14,908 nucleotides of DNA from DASXYU01 sp036502295 (GCA_036502295.1 DASXYU010000041.1:1-14908); one strand, 5' to 3'; positions 1 to 6,045 are shown, counted from the stretch's first letter. Translations and numbers: made by a program. The notes: a model not told the origin generated them from the sequence alone.

Positions 1-59
1 CGACGATCGTCTTAGACGTCTGCATCGCGCTGGAATGCAGACGTCTAAGACGATCGTCG
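1..59. repeat. Perfect fold-back inverted repeat at window edge
   Basis: Bases 1-25 are the exact reverse complement of bases 35-59, leaving a 9-base loop (26-34). The right arm lies inside genuine etfA codons. The left arm, read in the etfA frame, gives residues DDRLRRL where EtfA proteins normally have a conserved segment resembling SGAIQ. Family similarity resumes at HRAGMQ. The left arm therefore looks like an inverted copy of the right arm rather than native sequence. A snap-back or amplification chimera, or an assembly end artefact, is the likeliest cause. A natural hairpin is possible but would disrupt etfA. Confidence 0.9.
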
Positions 60-175
60 CCATCAACAAGGACCCGGAGGCGCCGATCTTCGAGCTCGCC
101 GACTTCGGTGTCGTCGGTGACCTCTTCACCGTCGCTCCGGCACTCGCCGAGGAGATCACCAAGCGCAAGGGCTGA
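23..175 (+). CDS. etfA: Electron transfer flavoprotein alpha subunit, C-terminal fragment
   Basis: EtfA is the FAD-binding alpha subunit of the heterodimeric electron transfer flavoprotein, which passes electrons from acyl-CoA dehydrogenases to the respiratory chain. Only about the last 50 residues are present. The readable part is HRAGMQTSKTIVAINKD, then PEAPIFELADFGVVGDL, then FTVAPALAEEITKRKG and a TGA stop at 173-175. From memory of the family, the TSKTIVAINKD and DPEAPIF..ADFGVVGDLF segments are typical of the EtfA C-terminal FAD-binding domain. Upstream of base 23 the frame is replaced by the inverted copy described for 1-59, so the 5' boundary given here is where recognisable sequence begins, not a start codon. 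A hairpin terminator follows directly, so the gene ends its transcription unit. Confidence 0.9.
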   Translation, partial: HRAGMQTSKTIVAINKDPEAPIFELADFGVVGDLFTVAPALAEEITKRKG

Positions 176-186
176 GAAGCCTTCGA

Positions 187-218
187 AGCCCCGGCCCACG
201 CGTCAACGGGCCGGGGCT
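187..218 (+). terminator. Rho-independent-type terminator after etfA
   Basis: An 11-bp perfect GC-rich stem (AGCCCCGGCCC at 187-197 with GGGCCGGGGCT at 208-218) encloses a 10-base loop and starts 11 bases after the etfA stop. The following bases, CTCTTCGCGTC, are only weakly T-rich, as is common for actinobacterial terminators. It separates etfA from the toxin-antitoxin pair. Confidence 0.85.
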
Positions 219-241
219 CTCTTCGCGTCAAAGAATAGGGG

Positions 242-253
242 TACCCTGGGGGT
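242..253 (+). promoter_or_regulatory. Putative -10 box and leaderless start for the antitoxin gene
   Basis: TACCCT (242-247) fits the actinobacterial -10 pattern TANNNT and is followed by exactly six bases before the ATG at 254, which would place transcription start on the start codon. The box overlaps the 8-bp palindrome GGGTACCC (239-246), which could be an autoregulatory operator. No convincing -35 is visible. A run of five G (248-252) could alternatively be a badly placed ribosome binding site. Confidence 0.4.
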
Positions 254-478
254 ATGCCCAAGATCAGCATCTACGTCCCGGACGCGATGTACGACGAACT
301 GCGCCGGCGACACCTGCCCGCCTCGCAGATCGCCCAAGCCGCCTTCAGCAAGGCACTAGCCGAGAATGCGAACGCCGCCTGGATTGAGCGGATGCTTGCC
401 CGGCCGATCAACGACCGAATCACGACCAGCACAGAAGATCTCATGGACGCGGTCGATGAGGAGTTCGAGGACCAGTGA
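254..478 (+). CDS. vapB: Ribbon-helix-helix antitoxin (VapB-like)
   Basis: This 74-residue acidic protein begins KISIYVPDAMYDELRRRH (residues 3-20), the beta-strand plus first helix of a CopG/Arc-type ribbon-helix-helix DNA-binding domain. A second helix follows at about residues 22-38 (PASQIAQAAFSKALAE). The C-terminal half, ending TEDLMDAVDEEFEDQ, is strongly acidic and is the likely toxin-binding tail. Its TGA stop overlaps the GTG start of the downstream PIN-domain toxin by four bases (GTGA, 475-478), an arrangement typical of antitoxin-first toxin-antitoxin operons. By family knowledge it should neutralise the toxin and repress its own promoter. The ATG at 254 is chosen because the RHH strand begins directly after it. 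The antitoxin role rests on the domain plus the toxin neighbour; the exact VapB subfamily cannot be settled by eye. Confidence 0.85.
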   Translation: MPKISIYVPDAMYDELRRRHLPASQIAQAAFSKALAENANAAWIERMLARPINDRITTSTEDLMDAVDEEFEDQ

Positions 479-870
479 TAGTTCTCGATGCCTCTGCCTT
501 GGTTGACGTCGGACTTTCCAGGCCCAACCGCTCCGATCTGCTCGCCCACATGTCCGAAGAGATTTCCGCGCCGGGCCACCAGCTCGCAGAGGTGCTGTCC
601 GCCGTCGCACGCCTGCTGCGAACAGGGCAGGCCAGTGAGCAGGAGGGCATGGATGCCGTCGCGGCAGCACTGACAATCATCCAGCGCACTGTCGCCCTCG
701 ATGACGGACTGATCCAGCGGGCCCTATCGCTGCGCGAGAGCATCCGGGTGACGGACGGGCTATACGTCGCTCTCGCCGAGCGTCTCGGTTGTCCGCTGCT
801 GACGAGCGACGGCAGACTAGCTAGGTCGAACCCGCCTTGCGATGTGATTTTCCCAGGCTCGGCCAGCTAG
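475..870 (+). CDS. vapC: PIN-domain ribonuclease toxin (VapC)
   Basis: A 131-residue PIN-domain protein. The expected acidic metal-binding residues are visible: D5 in MIVLDASALVD at the N-terminus, E39 in LAEVLSAVARL, D94 in RVTDGLYVALAERLGCPLLT, and D112 in the TSDGRLAR motif. Together these form the Mg2+/Mn2+ site of VapC-type endoribonucleases, which usually cut tRNA or rRNA and stop translation. Length matches the family (about 130 residues). The start is GTG at 475 inside the antitoxin stop, so the pair is translationally coupled. All four key residues are intact, so the toxin looks functional. The RNA target cannot be inferred from sequence. Confidence 0.92.
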   Translation: MIVLDASALVDVGLSRPNRSDLLAHMSEEISAPGHQLAEVLSAVARLLRTGQASEQEGMDAVAAALTIIQRTVALDDGLIQRALSLRESIRVTDGLYVALAERLGCPLLTSDGRLARSNPPCDVIFPGSAS

Positions 871-904
871 CTGAGGTCGCTCCGCCGCCTCGCCGCCTGG
901 CAGA

Positions 905-958
905 TCGTGAAGCGTCTGCAGGCTCTATGCGGCGTGTCGTCCTGCACACGCTTCACGA
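905..958 (+). repeat. Long imperfect hairpin upstream of the MFS gene
   Basis: TCGTGAAGCGTCTGCAGG (905-922) pairs with CCTGCACACGCTTCACGA (941-958) over 18 positions with one mismatch (916 against 947), enclosing an 18-base loop. It sits between the vapC stop and the MFS start. No T-run follows, so it is not an ordinary terminator. It may be a leader hairpin, a processing site or a protein-binding palindrome. An in-frame ATG (927) lies in the loop. Confidence 0.75.
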
Positions 959-987
959 ACGGGCAATCTCCCTGATTTGCGTCGACG

Positions 988-993
988 GGGAGG
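988..993 (+). promoter_or_regulatory. Shine-Dalgarno site deciding the MFS start
   Basis: GGGAGG lies eight bases before the GTG at 1002. It is the best ribosome binding site in the leader and supports the shorter MFS protein over starts at 837 or 927. Confidence 0.6.
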
Positions 994-1001
994 ATGGTCG
1001 G

Positions 1002-2408
1002 GTGTCGATCTGGGATGCACGGTTCCGCCTGAGCACGGTCGGCATCGTCATCGTCATCACGATGTTCGCCTTCGAGGGCATGGCGGTGGCGGCGGCGCTG
1101 CCTAGCGCGGCGCGCGATCTGCACGCGGTCGGCTCCTTCGGCTGGACGTTCACGGGGTTTCTCATCGCGAGCATCGTGGGCATGGTGGTCTGCGGCCAGG
1201 TCTCTGACAGCCGCGGGCCGCGGCTTCCCCTCCTCGCCGGCCTCGTCCTCTTCGTCGCCGGACTCGCGGTATCCGGAGCGGCCACCGATATGCCGATGCT
1301 CGTCCTCGGCCGCTTCGTGCAGGGCCTCGGCGGCGGGCTGCTCATCACCGTCGTCTACGTGGTGATCGGTCAGGTCTATCCCGAACAGTTGCACCCCAAG
1401 GTCTTCGCGGCGACCTCCACCGCCTGGGTGGTGCCCTCGCTCATCGGCCCCTTCGTCTCCGGCCTGCTCGCGCAGCACGCCAGCTGGCGCTGGGTGTTTC
1501 TCGGGCTCATTCCTGTTGGCTTGATCGGGTGCGTGCTGATGGCGCCGGTCCTGCGCAGCCTGCACGAACCCGACCAGCGCGCAGCCACGAAAAACGTCCT
1601 GCACTATGCGGTCGCCGTCGCGGTGGCAATCGCGATCCTCGAACGGGTGGGGCAGAACCCGCCGGCCGTGTGGCTGCTCGTCCTCGCGATCGTTGTGGCA
1701 CTCGCGCTGCTGGCGTGGTCGCTGCCCTCGCTGGTACCGACGGGCACGTTGAGCCACGTCCTGCCTGCGCGGTTTCGCCGCAATGCGCGCACCGTCTCCG
1801 GACCTGTTGCGATGCGTGCGCTGCTCTCCAGTTCGTTCTTCGGTGTCGAATCTCTGATCCCGCTGATGATGCAGACGCAGCACGGCTACGGCGCCACACT
1901 GGCTGGGGTCTGCCTCACCTCCGGCGCGATCACCTGGGCGGCCGGCTCCTGGTGGCAGGGGCATTTCGTCGCGGGCGATGACATCGCCGGGCGCAAGCGC
2001 CTGATCCGGATCGGCTTCGCCTGCGTGATGGTGAGCGCCGTCCTCGTTGCTGTGGTCTCGCAGTTGACGACCAACGCCTGGCTGATCTTTCCGGTGTGGG
2101 GCATCGCCGGTATCGGCGCCGGACTGACGATGTCGAGCTTCGGCGTGCTGCTGCTGCGCTTCACCACGGACGAGGAGCGTGGCGCCGACTCCGCCTCGCT
2201 ACAACTCGCCGACACCACCAGCACCGCGATCACCACCGGCTTCGCCGGGATACTGGTGGCCGCCGCCGCACGTGGCTCGCTGGGCTACAGCACAGCCTTC
2301 ACCGTCCTCGACATCGCGATGGCGGTGGTCGCCACCGTCGGGCTCCTCGCAGCAGGCCGGGTCGCCCCGCGCGAAGCGACGGAGCCACTTCCGGCCACCG
2401 TAAGCTAG
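1002..2408 (+). CDS. MFS transporter, DHA2-like drug exporter type
   Basis: A 468-residue polytopic membrane protein of the major facilitator superfamily. Motif A (GQVSDSRGPRLPLL, form GxxxDxxGxR) lies between helices 2 and 3. It is followed by GRFVQGLGGGL in helix 4 and by helix 5 with GPFVSGLLAQHASWRWVFL, the layout of proton-driven exporters. I count about 14 hydrophobic segments, which favours the 14-helix DHA2 drug:H+ antiporter group; the substrate is unknown. The frame stays open upstream with an in-frame ATG at 927 and further to 837, but that stretch runs through the hairpin and into vapC and encodes arginine-rich, non-membrane sequence. I prefer GTG 1002 because GGGAGG (988-993) precedes it with an 8-base spacer. 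The stop is five bases before the cysteine desulfurase start. No dedicated regulator gene is adjacent. Confidence 0.88.
   Translation: MSIWDARFRLSTVGIVIVITMFAFEGMAVAAALPSAARDLHAVGSFGWTFTGFLIASIVGMVVCGQVSDSRGPRLPLLAGLVLFVAGLAVSGAATDMPMLVLGRFVQGLGGGLLITVVYVVIGQVYPEQLHPKVFAATSTAWVVPSLIGPFVSGLLAQHASWRWVFLGLIPVGLIGCVLMAPVLRSLHEPDQRAATKNVLHYAVAVAVAIAILERVGQNPPAVWLLVLAIVVALALLAWSLPSLVPTGTLSHVLPARFRRNARTVSGPVAMRALLSSSFFGVESLIPLMMQTQHGYGATLAGVCLTSGAITWAAGSWWQGHFVAGDDIAGRKRLIRIGFACVMVSAVLVAVVSQLTTNAWLIFPVWGIAGIGAGLTMSSFGVLLLRFTTDEERGADSASLQLADTTSTAITTGFAGILVAAAARGSLGYSTAFTVLDIAMAVVATVGLLAAGRVAPREATEPLPATVS
2401..2406 (+). promoter_or_regulatory. Putative -10 box for the cysteine desulfurase operon
   Basis: TAAGCT fits TANNNT and is seven bases before the ATG at 2414. 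It overlaps the end of the MFS gene. A transcript from here would start at or one base before the start codon, and no Shine-Dalgarno sequence is visible. No clear -35 is seen, and read-through from the MFS gene is also possible. Confidence 0.4.
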
Positions 2409-2413
2409 ACGCA

Positions 2414-3589
2414 ATGCCTTATTTGGATCACGCTGCCACCACGCCCATGCTCCCCGAGGCCGTCGATGCGGTCAGCCGGGCGATGGGCGAACTCGGCAAC
2501 GCCTCTTCGCTGCATGGCGCCGGGCGCCGCGCCCGCCGCACCGTGGAGGAGAGCCGAGAGGCGATCGCCGCGGCGGTGGGGGCACGCCCCTCCGAAGTGA
2601 TCTTCACCGGCGGGGGCACCGAGAGTGACAACCTCGCGGTGAAGGGCATCTTCTGGGCCCGCCGCGCGGCCGACCCGCGCCGCAGCCGCATCATCGCCAG
2701 CAGCGTCGAGCACCACGCCGTCCTCGACGCCGTCGAGTGGCTCGCGAAGCACGAGGCGGCCACGGTCACCTGGCTGCCGGTCGATGCCCGAGGACGGGTG
2801 AACCCGGCCGACCTGCGCAGCGCGATCGCCGCCGACCCGCAGGACGTCGCCCTCGTCACGGTGATGTGGGCGAACAACGAGGTCGGCACCCTGCAGCCGA
2901 TCACCGAGTTGGCCGAGATCGCACACGAGCACGGCATCCCACTGCACACCGACGCCGTGCAGGCCGTCGGCTCGGTGCACGTCGACTTCGCCGCCAGCGG
3001 CGCCGACGCCCTCACCCTCACCGCGCACAAGCTCGGCGGGCCGTACGGCTCCGGTGCGTTGTTGCTGCGTCGCGATATCGCCGCGGTCTCGCTGCAGCAC
3101 GGCGGTGGTCAGGAGCGTGACATCCGCTCCGGCACCTTCGACGTCCCCGGCATCGTCGGCTTCGCCACGGCCGCAACGATCGCTGTCGAGCGGCGCGCGG
3201 AGGTGGCGCCCCGCGTCGCCGCGCTTCGTGACCGTCTCGTCGACGGCGTCCTCGCGCGTATCGAGGACGGCGTGGTGAACTCGCGCCACGGCAACGAACC
3301 TGGCGGACTGCCCGGCATCGCCCACTTCTCCTTTCCCGGCTGCGAGGGCGACTCGCTGCTGATGCTGCTCGACGCCCGCGGCATCGAGTGCTCCACAGGT
3401 TCGGCCTGCTCGGCCGGTGTCGCGCAGCCCTCGCACGTGCTGCTGGCGATGGGAGCGCCGCCGGCGCTGGCCCGTGCCTCGCTGCGCTTCTCCCTGGGCC
3501 ACACCTCCACCATCGCGGACGTCGACGCCGTCCTCGAAGCGATCGAGCCCGTGCTCGAACGCGCCCGTCGCGCCGGGGTGTTGTCATGA
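2414..3589 (+). CDS. iscS: Cysteine desulfurase (IscS/NifS-type, PLP-dependent)
   Basis: This 391-residue class V aminotransferase-fold enzyme converts L-cysteine to alanine and loads a persulfide on its active-site cysteine. Visible signatures are the N-terminal YLDHAATTP, GGGTESDNLAVKG in the PLP phosphate region, SSVEHHAVL, NNEVGTLQPI, HTDAVQAVG (the aspartate that contacts the pyridine nitrogen), TAHKLGGPYGSGAL with the PLP lysine K206, and CSTGSACSAG with the catalytic cysteine C332 (C326 is an extra cysteine). Length is normal for the family. The start at ATG 2414 places YLDHAATT at the very N-terminus, as in relatives. The mnmA gene follows by ten bases, so it most likely feeds tRNA thiolation; iron-sulfur cluster assembly is a second possible role, with no isc or suf scaffold genes in this window. 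Confidence 0.95.
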   Translation: MPYLDHAATTPMLPEAVDAVSRAMGELGNASSLHGAGRRARRTVEESREAIAAAVGARPSEVIFTGGGTESDNLAVKGIFWARRAADPRRSRIIASSVEHHAVLDAVEWLAKHEAATVTWLPVDARGRVNPADLRSAIAADPQDVALVTVMWANNEVGTLQPITELAEIAHEHGIPLHTDAVQAVGSVHVDFAASGADALTLTAHKLGGPYGSGALLLRRDIAAVSLQHGGGQERDIRSGTFDVPGIVGFATAATIAVERRAEVAPRVAALRDRLVDGVLARIEDGVVNSRHGNEPGGLPGIAHFSFPGCEGDSLLMLLDARGIECSTGSACSAGVAQPSHVLLAMGAPPALARASLRFSLGHTSTIADVDAVLEAIEPVLERARRAGVLS

Positions 3590-3609
3590 GGGTGCTGTCG
3601 TGAGGGTCT
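3582..3609 (+). repeat. 14-bp tandem duplication at the mnmA start, with a 5-codon decoy ORF
   Basis: TGTCATGAGGGTGC (3582-3595) is followed directly by TGTCGTGAGGGTCT (3596-3609); 11 of the first 12 positions match. Copy one carries an ATG (3586) overlapping the desulfurase stop and encodes only M-R-V-L-S before TGA (3601-3603). Copy two carries the GTG (3600) that opens mnmA with M-R-V-L-A. The GAGGG of copy one (3588-3592) sits seven bases before that GTG and can act as its ribosome binding site. Confidence 0.8.
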
Positions 3610-4724
3610 TGGCCGCGATGAGCGGCGGGGTTGATTCGGCGGTGGCGGCGGCGCGTGCCGTCGCGGCCGGTCACGACGTCACGGGCGTGCATCTCGCGTT
3701 GGCGAGCCAGCCCGCGACTCTGCGCCACGGCGCCCGCGGCTGCTGCACCCTGGAGGACGCCAACGACGCCCGCCGTGCCGCTGACGTCCTCGGCATCCCG
3801 TTCTACGTCTGGGACCTCGCCGAGCGGTTCCGCGCGGATGTCATCGACGACTTCGTCGCCGAATACCGAGCCGGGCGCACGCCCAACCCGTGCCTGCGGT
3901 GCAACGAGAAGATCAAGTTCGAGGCGGTGCTCGACCGGGCCCTCGCCCTCGGCTTCGACGCCGTCGTCACCGGGCACCACGCGCAGTTGGCCGACGGTGT
4001 GCTGCGCCGCTCGGTCGACGCGGCCAAGGACCAGTCCTACGTCCTCGCCGTGCTGCGCCCCGATCAGCTGGCGCACGCGATGTTTCCGCTCGGTGACACC
4101 ACCAAGGACGAGGTCCGCGCCGAGGCAGCCGCATGCGGTCTCGCCGTCGCGAACAAGCCCGACAGCCATGACATCTGCTTCATCGCCGACGGTGACACGC
4201 AGGCATTCCTCGCGCGCGAGCTCGGCGCCAGCGACGGCCCGATCGTGGACGCGGCCAGTGGCGAGACCCTCGGCACGCACCACGGCTCCTTCGGCTTCAC
4301 CGTCGGGCAGCGCCGTGGCCTGAACCTCACCGTCCCCGCATCGGACGGCGAGCCGCGCTACGTCCTGTCGATCCGTCCGGCGGAGAACGCGGTCGTCGTC
4401 GGGCCCGGGGAGATGCTCACCGTGGACGAGATCGAGGCGGGTCCCGTCGTCTGGACGAACGGAGTGGCGCCCTCGGCCGACTCCGCCGGGTTCGAGTGTG
4501 CCGGGTTTGAGTGTGCCGGGTTTGAGTGTGAGGTGCAGCTGCGTGCCCACGGCATGGTGAGCCGGGCGACGGTGACTCCGGTGGCCGGTGGGGTGGTCGC
4601 TCGGCTGCATGAGCCGCAGCGCGGTGTCGCAGCCGGCCAGGCGCTGGTGATGTACGGCGGCCCGGATGGCAGCCCCGCCGGCGACATCGTCCTCGGCTCC
4701 GCCACCATCCAGCTCACTTCATGA
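3600..4724 (+). CDS. mnmA: tRNA-specific 2-thiouridylase MnmA
   Basis: A 374-residue enzyme that adenylates and then thiolates uridine 34 of Lys, Glu and Gln tRNAs, using persulfide sulfur relayed from a cysteine desulfurase. The N-terminus carries the PP-loop ATP motif AAMSGGVDSAVAAA (SGGVDS at residues 8-13). The two catalytic cysteines are C98 in TPNPCLRCNEKIKFE and C193 in NKPDSHDICFIAD. KDQSYVLAVL, HHGSFGFTVGQRRGL and the C-terminal VQLRAHG region are also typical. The start at GTG 3600 is preferred because the product then begins RVLAAMSGG, as in relatives, and because the ATG at 3586 is out of frame. Residues 296-310 contain AGFEC three times where relatives appear to have about one copy. 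The TGA stop overlaps the next ATG (ATGA, 4721-4724). Both catalytic cysteines are present, so activity is expected. Confidence 0.95.
   Translation: MRVLAAMSGGVDSAVAAARAVAAGHDVTGVHLALASQPATLRHGARGCCTLEDANDARRAADVLGIPFYVWDLAERFRADVIDDFVAEYRAGRTPNPCLRCNEKIKFEAVLDRALALGFDAVVTGHHAQLADGVLRRSVDAAKDQSYVLAVLRPDQLAHAMFPLGDTTKDEVRAEAAACGLAVANKPDSHDICFIADGDTQAFLARELGASDGPIVDAASGETLGTHHGSFGFTVGQRRGLNLTVPASDGEPRYVLSIRPAENAVVVGPGEMLTVDEIEAGPVVWTNGVAPSADSAGFECAGFECAGFECEVQLRAHGMVSRATVTPVAGGVVARLHEPQRGVAAGQALVMYGGPDGSPAGDIVLGSATIQLTS
4485..4529 (+). repeat. In-frame 15-bp triplet repeat inside mnmA
   Basis: Three contiguous 15-base units encode AGFEC-AGFEC-AGFEC. Unit one is GCCGGGTTCGAGTGT; units two and three are both GCCGGGTTTGAGTGT. 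The array adds cysteines at residues 300, 305 and 310 of MnmA, just before EVQLRAHG. Because the unit is five codons, copy-number change would keep the frame. Confidence 0.95.
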
Positions 4725-5761
4725 TCAACTCATCGATTTCGTCGCTGGGCGGCCAGAATCGTGAGTTGATCAAGCCCGGGGCGTACACCTCGATTGGATC
4801 GCTGCCGGGCTCCGACCCTGCTGAAGCGGCGAAGCTCATCGTGGGGGAGTTGCCGCTGCTGCCACACCTGCCTGAGCTACCGGAGCGCGGCCCCGGCGCC
4901 GACATGATCGGGCGTACCGCGTCCCTGCTCGTCGACATCCCGGTAGAGCTCGTCTCCACCGGTTGGCGCCTCGCCGGCCATCCCGGGCGGGATGTAGCGC
5001 GGGCGCGCGACTTCCTGGCCTGGGACCTCGACGCCCTCGAGGCCGCCGCCGCAGCCCACACCGGTGCCCTCAAGCTGCAAGTCGTCGGCCCCTGGACGCT
5101 CGCGGCGAGCCTGGAGCTTCAGAGTGGACATCGCGTGGTGAGTGATCACGGCGCCGCGCGCGACCTCGCGGAGTCCCTCGCCGAGGGACTCCGCCTCCAC
5201 CTCGCCGAGGTCGCCCGCCGGCTGCCCGCAGCACAGCTTGTGGTGCAGTTCGACGAGCCGTCGCTGCCGGCCGTCCTCTCGGGGACGTTACCGACCGCGT
5301 CGGGCTGGGGAACCGTGCGCGCCGTCGAACGCAGCGTCGTGCGGGACACGCTCACCGCCCTGCTCGCCGTTGTCCCGGAGGCAGGACGAGTCGTGCACTG
5401 CTGCGCGAAGGACGTCCCGATCCCGCTGTTGCGCGAAGCCGGTGCCGACGCGATCAGCTTCGACATCACCCTCGACCGCGGGGCCGCCTTCAACGACTCC
5501 CTCGGCGAGGCCGTCGACGCGGGAACCCGCCTCTGGCTTGGCGTCCTTCCGGCGACGGATAGCGCCGTGGCCTTCACACACGGACGGCGACGCATCGAGA
5601 AGCTCTGGAACGAGCTCGGCTTTCCGCGCGAGCAGCTCGCTGCCGCTGTCGTCCCCACGCCCACCTGCGGTCTGGCCGGCGCCACGCCCGGCTACGCCCG
5701 CCGCGTCATGGCGACATTGCGTGACATCGGAACCTGGCTGCTCGAGGATCCTGACGAATAG
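4721..5761 (+). CDS. MetE C-terminal-like (cobalamin-independent methionine synthase family) protein
   Basis: This 346-residue protein resembles the catalytic C-terminal barrel of cobalamin-independent methionine synthase. It lacks the N-terminal half of full MetE (about 750 residues). The N-terminal TSIGSLPGSDP and ELPLLPHLPELPERGPGADMIGR are typical of the small actinobacterial MetE-like proteins such as Rv3015c. Candidate zinc ligands are retained: H226 and C228 in VVHCCAKD, D248 in ISFDIT where MetE has glutamate, and C316 in PTPTCGLAG. QFDEPSLPAVL is also MetE-like. It could be a zinc-dependent methyltransferase acting on an unknown methyl donor and thiol; a methionine synthase role is unproven. 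The ATG overlaps the mnmA stop, so the two are coupled, and a hairpin (4722-4772) covers this start. An alternative TTG start at 4766 is less attractive. Placement after a sulfur-transfer pair fits thiol chemistry but does not prove it. Confidence 0.8.
   Translation: MINSSISSLGGQNRELIKPGAYTSIGSLPGSDPAEAAKLIVGELPLLPHLPELPERGPGADMIGRTASLLVDIPVELVSTGWRLAGHPGRDVARARDFLAWDLDALEAAAAAHTGALKLQVVGPWTLAASLELQSGHRVVSDHGAARDLAESLAEGLRLHLAEVARRLPAAQLVVQFDEPSLPAVLSGTLPTASGWGTVRAVERSVVRDTLTALLAVVPEAGRVVHCCAKDVPIPLLREAGADAISFDITLDRGAAFNDSLGEAVDAGTRLWLGVLPATDSAVAFTHGRRRIEKLWNELGFPREQLAAAVVPTPTCGLAGATPGYARRVMATLRDIGTWLLEDPDE
4722..4772 (+). repeat. Hairpin over the start of the MetE-like gene
   Basis: TGATCAACTCA (4722-4732) pairs perfectly with TGAGTTGATCA (4762-4772). 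After a one-base bulge at 4733 the stem continues with CGATT (4734-4738) against AATCG (4757-4761), giving 16 pairs and an 18-base loop. The stem buries the start codon of the MetE-like gene and the mnmA stop. It may make translation depend on ribosomes arriving from mnmA. Confidence 0.7.
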
Positions 5762-5790
5762 TTCGTTCCGAGATCGGGTAGCCGAACGGC

Positions 5791-6045
5791 ATGAGTATCG
5801 GAGCAAGCCTGATCCTGATCGCGCTGGGCGCCATCTTGAAGTTCGGCGTCGACACGCAGCACAGCCACGGGTTCGACATCGGAACGATCGGCATCATCCT
5901 GATGATCGTCGGCGGCATCGGCCTCGTCATCACGCTCGTCTGGACGGCCACTCGTCGCAGGACGCACGTCATCTCGCGCAACGACGGCGTGAACGCGCGG
6001 ACGACTGTCTACGAGCCGAACGACGACCCGGCCAACCGCTACTGA
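5791..6045 (+). CDS. Small two-helix membrane protein, DUF6458-like
   Basis: An 84-residue protein with two hydrophobic segments, about residues 2-18 (SIGASLILIALGAILKF) and 30-52 (IGTIGIILMIVGGIGLVITLVWT). A basic patch TRRR and a polar tail ending NDDPANRY follow. The pattern of a glycine-rich first helix, a short acidic loop and a second helix with LMIVGGIGLVI matches my memory of the actinobacterial DUF6458 family, whose function is unknown. It lies 29 bases after the MetE-like gene and may be cotranscribed with it. No strong ribosome binding site precedes the ATG. A membrane location with the tail in the cytoplasm is inferred from the positive charges after helix two. Confidence 0.8.
   Translation: MSIGASLILIALGAILKFGVDTQHSHGFDIGTIGIILMIVGGIGLVITLVWTATRRRTHVISRNDGVNARTTVYEPNDDPANRY

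Noticed and set aside
1..59. Hairpin telomere of a linear replicon
   Set aside because: The arm is an inverted copy of internal etfA codons and etfA continues normally on one side; a chimera or contig-end artefact is simpler.
813..882. Similar short sequences CTAGCTAGGTCG and CTAGCTGAGGTCG flanking the vapC 3' end, as possible insertion-site duplication
   Set aside because: The copies are imperfect and short, and the first lies inside intact vapC coding sequence; no element lies between them.
905..958. Intrinsic terminator for the toxin-antitoxin operon
   Set aside because: There is no T-tract and the loop is long; termination cannot be excluded but is not supported.
837..1001. N-terminal extension of the MFS protein from ATG 837 or 927
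   Set aside because: The added residues are charged, run through a hairpin and overlap vapC, while GTG 1002 has a good GGGAGG site and starts close to the first membrane helix.
867..1964. 365-codon minus-strand open frame opposite the MFS gene
   Set aside because: The composition is typical of antisense high-GC sequence, while the plus strand encodes a clear transporter with motif A.
4485..4529. CRISPR-like or mobile-element repeat
   Set aside because: Units are 15 bases, contiguous, in frame and without spacers; this is a coding minisatellite.
3018..4610. 530-codon minus-strand open frame opposite iscS and mnmA
   Set aside because: It lies across two conserved enzymes and has low-complexity arginine-rich composition, so it is a high-GC shadow.
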